DNA of 64,000 bases, from positions 62,001-126,000 of the forward strand of contig NZ_AZDI01000003.1 in the NCBI RefSeq assembly GCF_001434695.1, read 5' to 3'. A program made the position numbers and the translations under genes. Below, one piece after another: positions 52,295 to 63,603 of the stretch (position 1 is its first letter; each line of letters starts with the position of its first letter). Source of the DNA: Dellaglioa algida DSM 15638. Lineage in GTDB: Bacteria; Bacillota; Bacilli; Lactobacillales; Lactobacillaceae. The notes below the pieces were generated by a model. That model made no database searches. It was not told the DNA's origin and saw only the letters and a program-made list of their open reading frames with translations.

Positions 52295-53629
52295 TTATTG
52301 AAGAATATTTAAGACATAAAGCAAGAATAAGAAAACAAAAAGTAGTACATACATTACCGGCCCAACTTCTTTTCTACGACCCGCTGCAATCATTGTGACA
52401 GGATATAAGATGAACCCAAAAGCAATACCGTACGAAATATTATAAGTTAAAGGCATCCCCACAACCATTAAGAATGCTGGTACAGCTACTTCAAAACGAC
52501 TCCAATCGATTCCTTTTAATGATTGTGCCATTAAGATACCCACGACGATTAAAACGGGCGCCGTAACTTGTGAAGTCACAACCGTTAGAAGGGGCGAGAA
52601 GAATAAGCTCAGTACGAACATTGCACCAACAACTAATGACGTCAATCCAGTTCGCCCACCAACGGCAATTCCAGCAGACGATTCAACATAAGCAGCAGTT
52701 GGTGTGGTTCCCAAAACAGATCCGGCCATCATTGAGGCTGAATCCGCTAATAATGCCTGACCAACCCTTGGCATCTTGTTGTCTTTCATAAATCCGGCTT
52801 GAGTTGCCAATCCAATTAACGTTCCTGCTGTATCAAAAAAGGCAACCATTAAGAAAATTAGAACAACTGACCAAAGTTGAAGTGAATCTATTTTATGTAA
52901 ATTTTCAACTCCCACCCCAAATGTTGGTGCCATACTTGGAATAGAAGATACAATCTGTGTTGGTAATTTAATGAGGCCCATAACAAGACCTAGAGCAGTC
53001 GTCGCAATCATTCCAATGAAAATTGAACCGGGAACTTTTTTTGCCATCAAAACAACAATCACAACAAGTCCGAAAACAGTTAACCAAGTTGTTGGGACAG
53101 TCAATGAACCAATTGCAACTAAGGTTGATTTGTCTCCAACGATCAATCCACCTTCTTGCAATCCAACAAAGGCGATGAATAAGCCAATACCTGCGGCCAT
53201 CGCTAATTTCAAGTCATGTGGGATTGCGTCTATCACAATTTCACGAATTTTAAACAGGGTAATAACCATAAAAATAATTGATGAAATCACAACACCAGCC
53301 ATCGCCGTTTGCCATGGGATACCCATTCCAATAACAACTGAATAAGTAAAGAACGCATTATCACCCAAACCGGGCGCGATTGCGATTGGATAATTTGCTA
53401 AGAACGCCATCAAGAAACAACCAAATGCGGCGGATATCGCTGTTGCCGTAAAGACTGCCCCTTTATCCATACCAGCCGCTCCCAATACCTGCGGATTTAC
53501 AAATAAAATATAGGCCATTGATACAAATGTTGTTAATCCAGCCATCGATTCACGCTTAACGGTTGACCCTAATTCATTAATATGAAAAAATCGTTCAAAA
53601 AATCCTATCTTTTTCTCTGCGTCATCCAT
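52295..53629 (-). CDS. NCS2-family purine permease (adenine/hypoxanthine/guanine type)
   Basis: This is a 444-residue permease with about 12-14 helices of the AzgA/PbuG branch. It has MAYILFVNPQVLGAAGM, the Glu/Asn-rich substrate region IAIAPGLGDNAFF, and FLMVAFFDTAGTLIG. It imports purine bases by proton symport. I chose the ATG at 53627-53629 after GGGGAG; the longer frame covers promoter-like TATAAT sequences. It is first in the operon with the two adenine deaminase-family genes. Confidence 0.9.
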   Translation of the reverse strand: MDDAEKKIGFFERFFHINELGSTVKRESMAGLTTFVSMAYILFVNPQVLGAAGMDKGAVFTATAISAAFGCFLMAFLANYPIAIAPGLGDNAFFTYSVVIGMGIPWQTAMAGVVISSIIFMVITLFKIREIVIDAIPHDLKLAMAAGIGLFIAFVGLQEGGLIVGDKSTLVAIGSLTVPTTWLTVFGLVVIVVLMAKKVPGSIFIGMIATTALGLVMGLIKLPTQIVSSIPSMAPTFGVGVENLHKIDSLQLWSVVLIFLMVAFFDTAGTLIGLATQAGFMKDNKMPRVGQALLADSASMMAGSVLGTTPTAAYVESSAGIAVGGRTGLTSLVVGAMFVLSLFFSPLLTVVTSQVTAPVLIVVGILMAQSLKGIDWSRFEVAVPAFLMVVGMPLTYNISYGIAFGFILYPVTMIAAGRRKEVGPVMYVLLFVFLFLLYVLNILQ

Positions 53630-53660
53630 GCGATATAATCTCCCCGTTTTTCTTTTTTGT

Positions 53661-53749
53661 ATTATACGCATTATATTACGCGATTTAAATTAAAAATCAA
53701 TAGTAAAGGCGCACTTTTTTTATATTAACAAAATAATTGTTCGTGTTTT
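53661..53749 (-). promoter_or_regulatory. Purine operon promoter with possible PurR box
   Basis: Minus-strand TTTAAA (53684-53689), a 17-bp spacer and TATAAT (53661-53666). Further upstream AAAACACGAACAATT (53735-53749) resembles the Firmicutes PurR box AWWWCCGAACWWT. The second box was not found. Confidence 0.4.
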
Positions 53750-53806
53750 AATAATTTGCGTAAAATAAAAACTGCTAAAAGGTCTTTTAACAACCCATTA
53801 ACAGTT

Positions 53807-54406
53807 CTATTTTTCATTAAAAACTTTGTCGCCATCTTTTCTTGTATTAATGGCCATGACACTTAACATAATTAGTTGTGCAATCATCGCCGTAGGAGGG
53901 AAGTAGTAAATACTTACAAGTACGAACCCAATCAATACTGGATAATACCAACTAGTCAAAATAACATAAGTAATCATACGATCAATTTTGTGGCTAACTT
54001 CTGGATGTTTCTCTTCATTAACAGCTTTTATTTCGCGTGCCAATAAAATCCAGGTAAAGCTCCAAAAACAACATACCGCAAAGTAAGCATATTCCGGTAC
54101 TTTATCAAACATAAATCGTCCGGTCCATGCTGTTGAAACAGGTATAAAAGACATTGAGAAAATCCAAAAATTATTCAACCAATAGATTTTTTTTGTTACA
54201 CGTTTTGTTAAACTGAACATAAAATGATGACTAAACCAACCAACTCCCATGAACAAAAAACTAGTCGCATATGAGAAAAAATATGGAATAATTTTAATTA
54301 GTTCACTTAATTTAGGGGTTTCAGGCACGGCAAACTCCAGTACCATAATCGTCAGTAAAATAGCAATTACAGCATCCGTAAACGCCTCAATTCTCGCTTT
54401 ATTCAA
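53807..54406 (-). CDS. TMEM175-family channel-like protein
   Basis: This is a 199-residue membrane protein with six predicted helices. It starts MNKARIEAFTDAVIAILLT, the TMEM175 helix-1 pattern with R..F.D kept (Phe-Thr-Asp in place of Phe-Ser-Asp). It is only distantly related to the copy at 32713-33366. A K+ channel role is inferred from the family. It is monocistronic, after an imperfect terminator-like stem at 53770-53806. Confidence 0.8.
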   Translation of the reverse strand: MNKARIEAFTDAVIAILLTIMVLEFAVPETPKLSELIKIIPYFFSYATSFLFMGVGWFSHHFMFSLTKRVTKKIYWLNNFWIFSMSFIPVSTAWTGRFMFDKVPEYAYFAVCCFWSFTWILLAREIKAVNEEKHPEVSHKIDRMITYVILTSWYYPVLIGFVLVSIYYFPPTAMIAQLIMLSVMAINTRKDGDKVFNEK

Positions 54407-54467
54407 AATACTATCCTCAATTCATTTTTACGTTTTCTAAAAAATAACTTTATCAATTTACAATATA

Positions 54468-55568
54468 TTAGTTTCCGTAAGGATTATCAACTAATTTGGT
54501 CCGTTTAATTTCATCAATATTATGTGTACCCGTTAATTGCATCGTTAATTCTAATTCATGTTGGAAATAATTAAAGACATTTTGAACACCTTGATGTCCA
54601 CCAAGTGCTAATCCGTAAACAACTGGACGACCAATTGCAACCAAGTCTGCACCACTTGCTAAAGCTTTATAAACGTGGGCACCGCGTCGAACACCACTAT
54701 CAAAAACTACTGGGACACGTTTATTAACAGTTTCCGCAACACCTTGTAGTGCATCAAAAGCAGCAATCCCACCATCAATTTGACGGCCACCATGGTTTGA
54801 TACCCAAATACCGCCGGCACCAGAATTAATTGCAACGCTTGCATCCTCACCATCTTGAACACCTTTAACAAAGACAGGTAATCCTGAATATTCTGCTAAG
54901 AATTCAATATCTTTTGGACTTAGACGTTGTTTCGCTGATTTATAAACGGCATCCATTGTTTGACCAACACCACTCTGGTAAGCCTGAACAATTGGCATTC
55001 CTAATGGGAAAGTAAACCCATTACGTTTATCCGTTTCACGGTTACCACCAACGGTTGCATCAGCAGTTAAGACAATTGCTTTTACGCCATTAGCCTTTGC
55101 TTCATCCATGATATTACGGTTAATACCGTCATCTTTACTCATATAGAATTGGAACCATTGTGGTTGTCCGTTTGCTTGATCCGACATTTCTTTGAATGAT
55201 TTTGTCGCAAATGAACTTGCTGTATAAATTGACCCATAATCTGAGACACCTTTTGCGCTGTCAATTTCGCCTTTAACATGAGCTAGTCCATGAGCAGCAA
55301 CTGGTGCCATAATGATAGGCGATGTGATTTCATCCCCAAAAATACTTGTTTTTGTATCCGGGTTATCGATTTCTTGTAATACTCGTGGTTTAATTAATTT
55401 ATGATTAAATGATCTAATATTTTCTTCTAAGGTATATAAATCTCCAGCCCCGCTAGAAATGTAACCAAATCCACCCTTTGGGATAACCTTTTCCGCATCT
55501 GTTTCCAAATCAAAAGTATTAATAATTGTGATATCTTTTTCTAAATCACTTGCAATGTATTCTGCCAT
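54468..55568 (-). CDS. lox: L-lactate oxidase (FMN alpha-hydroxyacid oxidase)
   Basis: The 366-residue FMN enzyme resembles lactate oxidase: GYISSGAGD near the start, MAPVAAHGLAH, WFQFYMSKDDG, and the catalytic His-Arg segment SNHGGRQIDGG. It oxidises L-lactate with O2 to pyruvate and H2O2; loss of lactate monooxygenase loops supports oxidase. A cre-like box lies upstream, so the gene is probably induced when glucose is used up. It is a peroxide source beside GlpO. Confidence 0.92.
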   Translation of the reverse strand: MAEYIASDLEKDITIINTFDLETDAEKVIPKGGFGYISSGAGDLYTLEENIRSFNHKLIKPRVLQEIDNPDTKTSIFGDEITSPIIMAPVAAHGLAHVKGEIDSAKGVSDYGSIYTASSFATKSFKEMSDQANGQPQWFQFYMSKDDGINRNIMDEAKANGVKAIVLTADATVGGNRETDKRNGFTFPLGMPIVQAYQSGVGQTMDAVYKSAKQRLSPKDIEFLAEYSGLPVFVKGVQDGEDASVAINSGAGGIWVSNHGGRQIDGGIAAFDALQGVAETVNKRVPVVFDSGVRRGAHVYKALASGADLVAIGRPVVYGLALGGHQGVQNVFNYFQHELELTMQLTGTHNIDEIKRTKLVDNPYGN

Positions 55569-55634
55569 ATTAACCGCCCCTTTATATTGTACCCGATTTA
55601 ACGCACCTAAAGCATAGCATTGTATCTAGCTTCT

Positions 55635-55648
55635 AGCAAGCGTTTACA
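55635..55648 (-). promoter_or_regulatory. cre box upstream of lox
   Basis: Minus-strand TGTAAACGCTTGCT, near consensus, overlaps the -35 region of a possible promoter (TTGTAA with TACAAT downstream). Confidence 0.6.
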
Positions 55649-55787
55649 ATCATAAATATGGATATTTATGAAGAACATGTTTTTGCGGCAGTAATCAGTT
55701 CATCGACTGATAATTCCAACCCGAATAAAGACCATTTCCTACCAATTATTGACATCCAATTTACAAATAATTTTTCACTCTCATAAA

Positions 55788-55836
55788 AAAATAAGGTCCG
55801 ATAACCGTTTTAACCAGTTATCGAAACTTATTTTTT
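55788..55836 (-). terminator. Terminator of pyrD
   Basis: A long imperfect stem, AAATAAG/CTTATTT outside and CGATAAC/GTTATCG inside, is followed by a T7 run on the minus strand. Confidence 0.75.
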
Positions 55837-55859
55837 AAATCATAGTTAGGCTTTTTACT

Positions 55860-56798
55860 TTACAAATAATTTAATTTTCCTCTAAAATCTTCAATATTAT
55901 CGTAACCTTTTTCCGCCATAATCGCTTCAAGCTCAGCAGTCAGTCGTTCAAAAATAACTGGGCCCTCAACCATTAAGGCTGTACCAACTTGAACCATGCT
56001 TGCGCCACAAAGAATGTGTTCAAAGATATCTTTACCAGTTTGAATACCACCAGTTCCGATAATTTGAATATCTTTATTTAACCGTTGATAGAACGCATGC
56101 ACATTAGCCAAAGCCGTTGGTTTCACGTATTCGCCACCGATGCCACCGAAACCTTGTTTAGGCTTGATAACGACTGTTTCTGTATCATCATTAATATACA
56201 ATCCATTACCAATACTGTTAATACTATTCACATATGATAAAGGATACTTATTTAAAATTTCTGCCATTTGATCAAAATGAATAATGTCAAAATATGGCGG
56301 TAACTTAACACCCAGTGGTTTGTGATAAACATCAAAAACCGCTTTTAAAATAGCGTCAACTGTTTCAAAATCATAGCCAGTCTGCGGTTTTCCTGGAACG
56401 TTAGGACAAGATAAATTTAATTCAACAACCCCTGCGAAATCTGAATCAGTTACTTTTTGAAGTAACTCGAGATCTTCTGCCAGATTAAACCCCGTAATTG
56501 ATAAAAAGTACGTTTTACCAGGATGGTTTATCTGATCTTGAGAGACAAAATCTAAATAATAATCAACGCCATTATTTGGTAAACCCATCGAGTTAATACT
56601 ACCAAACTCAGTCTCAAAATAACGAGGTTCTGGATTACCCTTGCGTGGTTGAAGCGTGCCACTCTTTGTTACAAAAGTTGCTGCCTTAGAATTTTCGACG
56701 GCAAGTAATTCATCACTATCCATACAATAAACACCCGATGCGTTCATCATACAATTGTCAAAATTAGAACCTGCTAAAGTCGTTGCTGTTGAAATCAA
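55860..56798 (-). CDS. pyrD: Dihydroorotate dehydrogenase A (fumarate type)
   Basis: This is a 312-residue class 1A dihydroorotate dehydrogenase. The catalytic Cys131 is in [12 protein letters not shown], and the FMN-phosphate region is [10 protein letters not shown]. It is a soluble homodimer that passes electrons to fumarate, with no PyrK partner seen. It is a single gene, separate from any pyr operon in this window. Confidence 0.94.
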   Translation of the reverse strand: MISTATTLAGSNFDNCMMNASGVYCMDSDELLAVENSKAATFVTKSGTLQPRKGNPEPRYFETEFGSINSMGLPNNGVDYYLDFVSQDQINHPGKTYFLSITGFNLAEDLELLQKVTDSDFAGVVELNLSCPNVPGKPQTGYDFETVDAILKAVFDVYHKPLGVKLPPYFDIIHFDQMAEILNKYPLSYVNSINSIGNGLYINDDTETVVIKPKQGFGGIGGEYVKPTALANVHAFYQRLNKDIQIIGTGGIQTGKDIFEHILCGASMVQVGTALMVEGPVIFERLTAELEAIMAEKGYDNIEDFRGKLNYL

Positions 56799-56906
56799 AA
56801 AATCCCTCCTTCATATTGATTGGTCTTAGTATACCCTATCAAAATTAAATTTGTCGATTTTTTTGCAAGGAAAAAGACGACAAATTTATTTATCGTCTTG
56901 AACATC

Positions 56907-57434
56907 TTATTTTAAAATAATTTGGTAAGCATATCGTTCTGCTTCATCACTATCTGGGGTCCGAATAATTCCTTTATACTCGAAACCATTCGTTTCAATA
57001 ATATGTTGCATCCCTCTATTTTCTGAATTTGTATCAACTCGAATATCCTTATAACCTGATAATCTAGCGGTTGTTAAGAGACAAGAAATCGTCTTTGTTG
57101 CTAAATTTTGGCCTCTAAATTTTGTAGAAATAGCAACACGATGAATAGTAGCATAATGTGCTTCAGGGCCATTAACCCACTCACCATCTTCAATATGAAG
57201 ATACATGGGCTCAATACCCGGACAAAGTGCAGCAGTTCCTGCAATTTTGTCTCCGACCATTAAAATATACGTCAATTCATCTTTAACATCTTGTTCTAAT
57301 TGTTTAGCTTCTGGGTAGAAACCTTGCCATTGATTAATTTTTTGTTCTTTAAGATACGCTTTTGCTTCTTCAATAATTCTTGTAATCTCTGATAAATCTT
57401 CTGGCATTGCCAGCCTTAAATAAGATGCGGTCAC
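56907..57434 (-). CDS. GNAT-family N-acetyltransferase, copy 1 of a tandem pair
   Basis: This is a 175-residue GNAT with the acetyl-CoA motif HRVAISTKFRGQNLATKTI. I chose the GTG at 57432-57434 because it matches the start of the neighbour copy (GTGAC after a GGGAG-like site) and gives the same length. It is clearly a tandem duplicate of the gene at 57576. The acceptor is not known. Confidence 0.9.
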   Translation of the reverse strand: MTASYLRLAMPEDLSEITRIIEEAKAYLKEQKINQWQGFYPEAKQLEQDVKDELTYILMVGDKIAGTAALCPGIEPMYLHIEDGEWVNGPEAHYATIHRVAISTKFRGQNLATKTISCLLTTARLSGYKDIRVDTNSENRGMQHIIETNGFEYKGIIRTPDSDEAERYAYQIILK

Positions 57435-57575
57435 TGTTACACTCCCTTTTTTAGATATTGGTTGAAACAAGATTGTTGATTATTGTAGCGCACATTTTTT
57501 CAAGATACAACTAAATTTTAATTAAAATAAAAACAGTACTGAAATTTCTTCCAATACTGTTAGCTTTAAAACATC

Positions 57576-58103
57576 TTATTTTAAAATAATTTGGTAAGCA
57601 TATCGTTCTGAATTGTCGCCATCTTCCATGTGAATGATACCTTTATAATCAAACCCATTTGACGTAATAACATGTTGCATCCCTTTATTCTCGGGATGCG
57701 TATCCACGCGGACATCCTTGTAACCTAATGATCTAGCAATTGTTAAAAGACCAGAAATCATTTTTTCTGATAAACGTTGACCTCTAAATTTTGAAGATAC
57801 GGCAACACGATGAATGGCCGAATAACGAGCTTCTGGGCCATTAATCCATTCTCCGCCTTCAATATGAAGATACATAGGATCAATTCCCAACCAAAGTGCA
57901 GCAGTTCCTGCAATTTCATCGCCAACCATTAAAACATATGTTAATTCATCTTTAATATCTTGTTCCAAATGGTTCGCCGCCGGGTAGGCACCTTGCCATT
58001 GGTCAATCCCTTGTTCCTTAAGGTAAGCCTTTGCTTCCTCAATAATTCCTGTAATTGCTGGTAAGTCTTCTGGCGTTGCCAGTCTTAAGTAAGATACAGT
58101 CAC
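57576..58103 (-). CDS. GNAT-family N-acetyltransferase, copy 2 of a tandem pair
   Basis: This is a 175-residue GNAT with motif A HRVAVSSKFRGQRLSEKMI, parallel throughout to copy 1. The start is GTG after AAGGATG. It has its own promoter region and a stem between the copies (57530-57570). The last 40 bases or so of the two genes, with the DNA just after them, are nearly identical. Confidence 0.9.
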   Translation of the reverse strand: MTVSYLRLATPEDLPAITGIIEEAKAYLKEQGIDQWQGAYPAANHLEQDIKDELTYVLMVGDEIAGTAALWLGIDPMYLHIEGGEWINGPEARYSAIHRVAVSSKFRGQRLSEKMISGLLTIARSLGYKDVRVDTHPENKGMQHVITSNGFDYKGIIHMEDGDNSERYAYQIILK

Positions 58104-58240
58104 TGTTACACATCCTTTATTATGCTTAATCTATTCGTATATTTACGATTGAAAAATTATTATAACGCATAATTTATCAATATTCAATCGGTTTTCAGTT
58201 TATTTTTAAAAGGAAAATAACCTTCTCTTCTCAACAAAAA

Positions 58241-58286
58241 AATACCTTTTAAAAGTTTGTCAAAATCTCAACTTTTAAAAGGTATT
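58241..58286 (-). terminator. Terminator of the glpKOF operon
   Basis: AATACCTTTTAAAAGTT pairs with AACTTTTAAAAGGTATT across a 12-base loop, then T8 on the minus strand. Confidence 0.85.
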
Positions 58287-58325
58287 AATTATTTAAATTA
58301 AATCAGTAATAAGTGCTTAATTAAT

Positions 58326-59054
58326 CTATGCCACAGCCATGAATAACCATGCAGCTACCATTGCACCGGCAAATGGTCCAACGATTGGTACCCAACTATA
58401 AGCCCAATCAGATCCACCTTTGTTCGCAATTGGTAAAATAGCATGTGCAATACGTGGGCCTAAATCACGAGCCGGATTAATTGCGTATCCTGTTGATCCT
58501 CCAAGTGAAAGACCAATACCAACAATTAAGATACCGACAACAACTGGTGTTAAACCATCTGTGAAGTTCCCCTTTGTAAATGCTAATAAACTGTAAACTA
58601 AGACGAATGTCCCAATTAATTCACTAATAAAGTTATTGAAATAACTTCTAATTGCTGGACCCGTTGAAAATGATCCAAGAATTGCAGCGGAATCTTGTGT
58701 TTCTTTCCAATGTGGCATGTATTGAACCCACACAAGAAAGGCACCGACAATACCGCCGGCAACTTGTGCAACCATATAAGGCAACACAGAAGCCCAAGCA
58801 ATTTTACCAACCATTGCCATTGCCAAAGTCACAGCTGGATTCAAATGTCCTGGTCCCATGAAGGCCGTCGCATAAACACCTAAGGTTACGGCAATACCCC
58901 AACCTAATGTAATGGCAATCCAACCGGCACCTTCAGCTTTTGACTTGCGTAACGAAACGCCAGCAACAACCCCATTACCTAGTAACACTAAAATCATTGT
59001 GCCTAAAAACTCACCCAAAAGTTGCGTTGTAAGATCTGTTGTCATCATACTCAC
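58326..59054 (-). CDS. glpF: Glycerol facilitator, MIP family
   Basis: This is a 242-residue aquaglyceroporin with both NPA boxes (GHLNPAVTLAM and YAINPARDLGPR). The Asp of NPARD marks glycerol-type channels. Six helices. It is last in glpK-glpO-glpF and brings glycerol in for GlpK. Confidence 0.94.
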   Translation of the reverse strand: MSMMTTDLTTQLLGEFLGTMILVLLGNGVVAGVSLRKSKAEGAGWIAITLGWGIAVTLGVYATAFMGPGHLNPAVTLAMAMVGKIAWASVLPYMVAQVAGGIVGAFLVWVQYMPHWKETQDSAAILGSFSTGPAIRSYFNNFISELIGTFVLVYSLLAFTKGNFTDGLTPVVVGILIVGIGLSLGGSTGYAINPARDLGPRIAHAILPIANKGGSDWAYSWVPIVGPFAGAMVAAWLFMAVA

Positions 59055-59069
59055 CCCTACCTTAAATGA

Positions 59070-60890
59070 TTATTTTAAGTAACTCATGTCTGATTCTGCA
59101 ATTGTTGCGTCTAAATCTGCAGATTGTTTTGCTTTTTCTTCTTTAGTCCAGCTATAGAAGCTTGCCATTTCGTTAATTACGCCAACTTTAACAGCATCTA
59201 ATGTATCACGATGGAAAAGAATGTGGTTCGTACGACGCATCAAGTAATCAGTTGGTGTTAACGTCATTTCTTCTTCCATTGAGTAATGAAGACTTGCCAT
59301 TTCACCTAAAGATAATCCTTCTGATGCTTTAACATGTGACATTTGGCTGAATACGCGAGCTGCATTTGATCCGAATAGGTTAGCAAACAATGTTGCTTCT
59401 TCTTCAGTTAAACCGTTATCCATTCCTTGTTTTGCAAAGAAACTAATCGTTGCTTCAACGTTGTTAGGATCAATATCCCCACCTGAAACAGGTAAGTTCT
59501 TTGAATCAATTGGATTGAATTCTTGGCTATAGTTATCTTTCAATAACTTCGTAATTGTGGCCATTGCACCAGCAGCCATCTTACGGTAATCCGTAATTTT
59601 ACCACCAGCTAATGTTAATAAACCATCTTTTGAAACAGTTAATGAACTTCCACGAGAAACTTGTGAAGCACTAACTTTATCTTCAGAAAGTGTACTTTCC
59701 AAATCATTCAAGATATCTTCAACATCAGTTTTAGTGACTTCTTCTTTTTCGTAGCGTTTGATAACATCAATAACGTCGTTGAAACTCTTTTCACTAATTT
59801 TACCTGAGTTTCCACCATTGTAATCTGAGCTTCCGTTTGATGAAATTAATGGACGTAATCCAGCCCAACTCGATTCGATATCGCTAATTTTAACGTTAGC
59901 ACTTGGGTAGCGTTCGTTAATAATATCAAGTAAGTAATCAGCATCTTCTTGTTCTACGCGAGGATGTTCAAAATCACCATGGAAATCAGTATCTGTTGTT
60001 CCAAAGTATGTTTTATCTTCTCTTGGCACAACGAAGATCATACGACCATCTTGTTTACCAGAATCAAAATACGTTGGTTGTGGTACGTTCAATTTTTTAG
60101 AATCAACAACTAAATGAACCCCTTTTGTAGGACGCATTTGTGGGACAAAGTCTTCATCTGTATCCATCTTACGGATAAAGTCAGACCATGGACCTGTTGT
60201 ATTGATAACATATTTAGCATGAATATCAAATTCTTCGTTAGTCAATAAATCTAATACGTGAACACCGGTAATTTTACCGTTCTCATGTAATAAATCTAAA
60301 GCTTTAATACGACTAACCATCAATCCGCCATCTTCATGCGCTTTTTTGATGTTTTCAATAACTAAACGTGAGTCATTGTTTTTAAAATCAAGGTAGACAC
60401 CACCACCCATTAATTTATCTGATTTCAATTGAGGTTCGCGTTGTAAAACTTCTGCTTTAGAAATCGTGTAGTTAACCCATTGAGGATCAACAACGCCTGC
60501 TAATTGATCATATAAATTCATGGCAACTTTAACTGAGAACATATCAAAAGTTGCACCAGGTTCATCATAGATAGGTAACAACATTGATTGTGGACGTGGA
60601 ATATGTGGTGCGATATGTTGAACAACTGCACGTTCTTGAACAGTATCTGCAACAACTCCAACATCAAATGTCTTCAAATAACGAATACCACCATGAACTA
60701 ATTTTGTTGATCGAGATGATGTTCCTTCAGCAAAATCTTGCATTTCGATTAATCCGTTTTTCAATCCCATTGCGCTTGCTTGAATCGCAACTCCGGCACC
60801 AGTGATACCACCACCAATTGTTAATAAATCTAATTCTTCATTCTTTAATCGTTCAATATCTTGTTTTCTTGACGTTGCTGAAAATGACAT
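59070..60890 (-). CDS. glpO: Alpha-glycerophosphate oxidase (FAD, H2O2-forming)
   Basis: This is a 606-residue FAD enzyme with IGGGITGAGVAIQA near the start and SSRSTKLVHGGIRYL. Its length (about 606-609) fits GlpO of lactic acid bacteria rather than the shorter GlpD, which lacks an insert of about 50 residues. It oxidises glycerol-3-phosphate with O2 to dihydroxyacetone phosphate and H2O2. It lies 14 bp after glpK and 16 bp before glpF. Confidence 0.92.
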   Translation of the reverse strand: MSFSATSRKQDIERLKNEELDLLTIGGGITGAGVAIQASAMGLKNGLIEMQDFAEGTSSRSTKLVHGGIRYLKTFDVGVVADTVQERAVVQHIAPHIPRPQSMLLPIYDEPGATFDMFSVKVAMNLYDQLAGVVDPQWVNYTISKAEVLQREPQLKSDKLMGGGVYLDFKNNDSRLVIENIKKAHEDGGLMVSRIKALDLLHENGKITGVHVLDLLTNEEFDIHAKYVINTTGPWSDFIRKMDTDEDFVPQMRPTKGVHLVVDSKKLNVPQPTYFDSGKQDGRMIFVVPREDKTYFGTTDTDFHGDFEHPRVEQEDADYLLDIINERYPSANVKISDIESSWAGLRPLISSNGSSDYNGGNSGKISEKSFNDVIDVIKRYEKEEVTKTDVEDILNDLESTLSEDKVSASQVSRGSSLTVSKDGLLTLAGGKITDYRKMAAGAMATITKLLKDNYSQEFNPIDSKNLPVSGGDIDPNNVEATISFFAKQGMDNGLTEEEATLFANLFGSNAARVFSQMSHVKASEGLSLGEMASLHYSMEEEMTLTPTDYLMRRTNHILFHRDTLDAVKVGVINEMASFYSWTKEEKAKQSADLDATIAESDMSYLK

Positions 60891-60903
60891 AGTCGTATCC
60901 CCC

Positions 60904-62535
<1,632 letters not shown>

Positions 62536-62630
62536 TTATTATTTTGGCGCTTTTTGTAAGCCTTTTATTTCTAATTATGGTACATTATAGCTAGTAACAG
62601 CATTATTTAATTTAAAGGGGGCTTACACTT

Positions 62631-63584
62631 ATGAAAGCATTTGGTTTTAACCAATATGGTGACGCAAACGTGTTTGAAGAATTACAAATCGAACCGGTAG
62701 CGGAACTTAAATCAAAACAAGTTAGGGTTTCAATTGAAGCCATTGGGATCAACCCGTTTGAAGCAATTCTACGTGCTGGTTACATGAAAGATTCTATGCC
62801 TCTACCGTTTCCAATTGTGCCCGGTGGCGATGTAACTGGGATTATTACTGAGATTGGTGATAAAGTGGACAATTTTAGTGTTGGGGATGCCGTTGTCGTG
62901 CACAAAGGTTTTGGGGGATATGCGGAAGAACTTATCGCATTTACGTCTCACATTGCTATCCGACCTGACAACATTACGCTCGCCGAAGCTGCTGGTTTAC
63001 CAACGCCTGGTATTGCTGCGTATAATATTTTAACGTTCTTCGCAAAGGCAAGAGCCGGCGAAACGATTTTTATCGAGGGTGCATCTGGAAGTGTCGGTAT
63101 GGTTTTAGTTCAACTTGCTAAGCTAATGGAACTAACGGTTCTTGCTAGCGGTTCGAGTGCTAACGAAGACTACGTCCGTCAATTAGGGGCCGACCAGTAT
63201 AGCGCTTATGATAAAGAAAATCCTGGCGAAACATTTAAAGACACGGCCGATATCGTTGTTGATGCAACACTCGGTGGCCGTGCTAGCGAAGTTGGCGTTA
63301 AAGCCTTAAAACCAAATGGCCGAATGGTTTCGCTAATTAACGTTCCAACTGAAGATATGCAAAAAGAAAAACCTCTTGCAGATTACTACCAAGTTGAGAG
63401 TGTTAAAGAACTAAAAGATAATGATGCATTAAAATTCTTAACAGATTTAATGATGCAAGATGAATTAGAAATTAAAATTGCCAAGAAGTACAAATTTACT
63501 TTAGCTGATATTATTGAATCTCATAAACAATTAGATTTACCTCGTACCGCTGGTAAGATGGTTGTTATCGTTAAAGAAAATTAA
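62631..63584 (+). CDS. Zinc-type/quinone oxidoreductase, MDR family
   Basis: This is a 317-residue medium-chain reductase with an N-terminal GroES-like domain and a Rossmann domain with IEGASGSVGMVLVQLAK. The zinc ligands of alcohol dehydrogenase are missing, which places it with quinone oxidoreductases (YhdH/QorA type). AAGGGGGC precedes the ATG. A 19-bp gap leads to the DyP peroxidase gene, so the two may be co-transcribed. Confidence 0.9.
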   Translation: MKAFGFNQYGDANVFEELQIEPVAELKSKQVRVSIEAIGINPFEAILRAGYMKDSMPLPFPIVPGGDVTGIITEIGDKVDNFSVGDAVVVHKGFGGYAEELIAFTSHIAIRPDNITLAEAAGLPTPGIAAYNILTFFAKARAGETIFIEGASGSVGMVLVQLAKLMELTVLASGSSANEDYVRQLGADQYSAYDKENPGETFKDTADIVVDATLGGRASEVGVKALKPNGRMVSLINVPTEDMQKEKPLADYYQVESVKELKDNDALKFLTDLMMQDELEIKIAKKYKFTLADIIESHKQLDLPRTAGKMVVIVKEN

Positions 63585-63603
63585 TTTATAGGAGGCATGA
63601 CTT

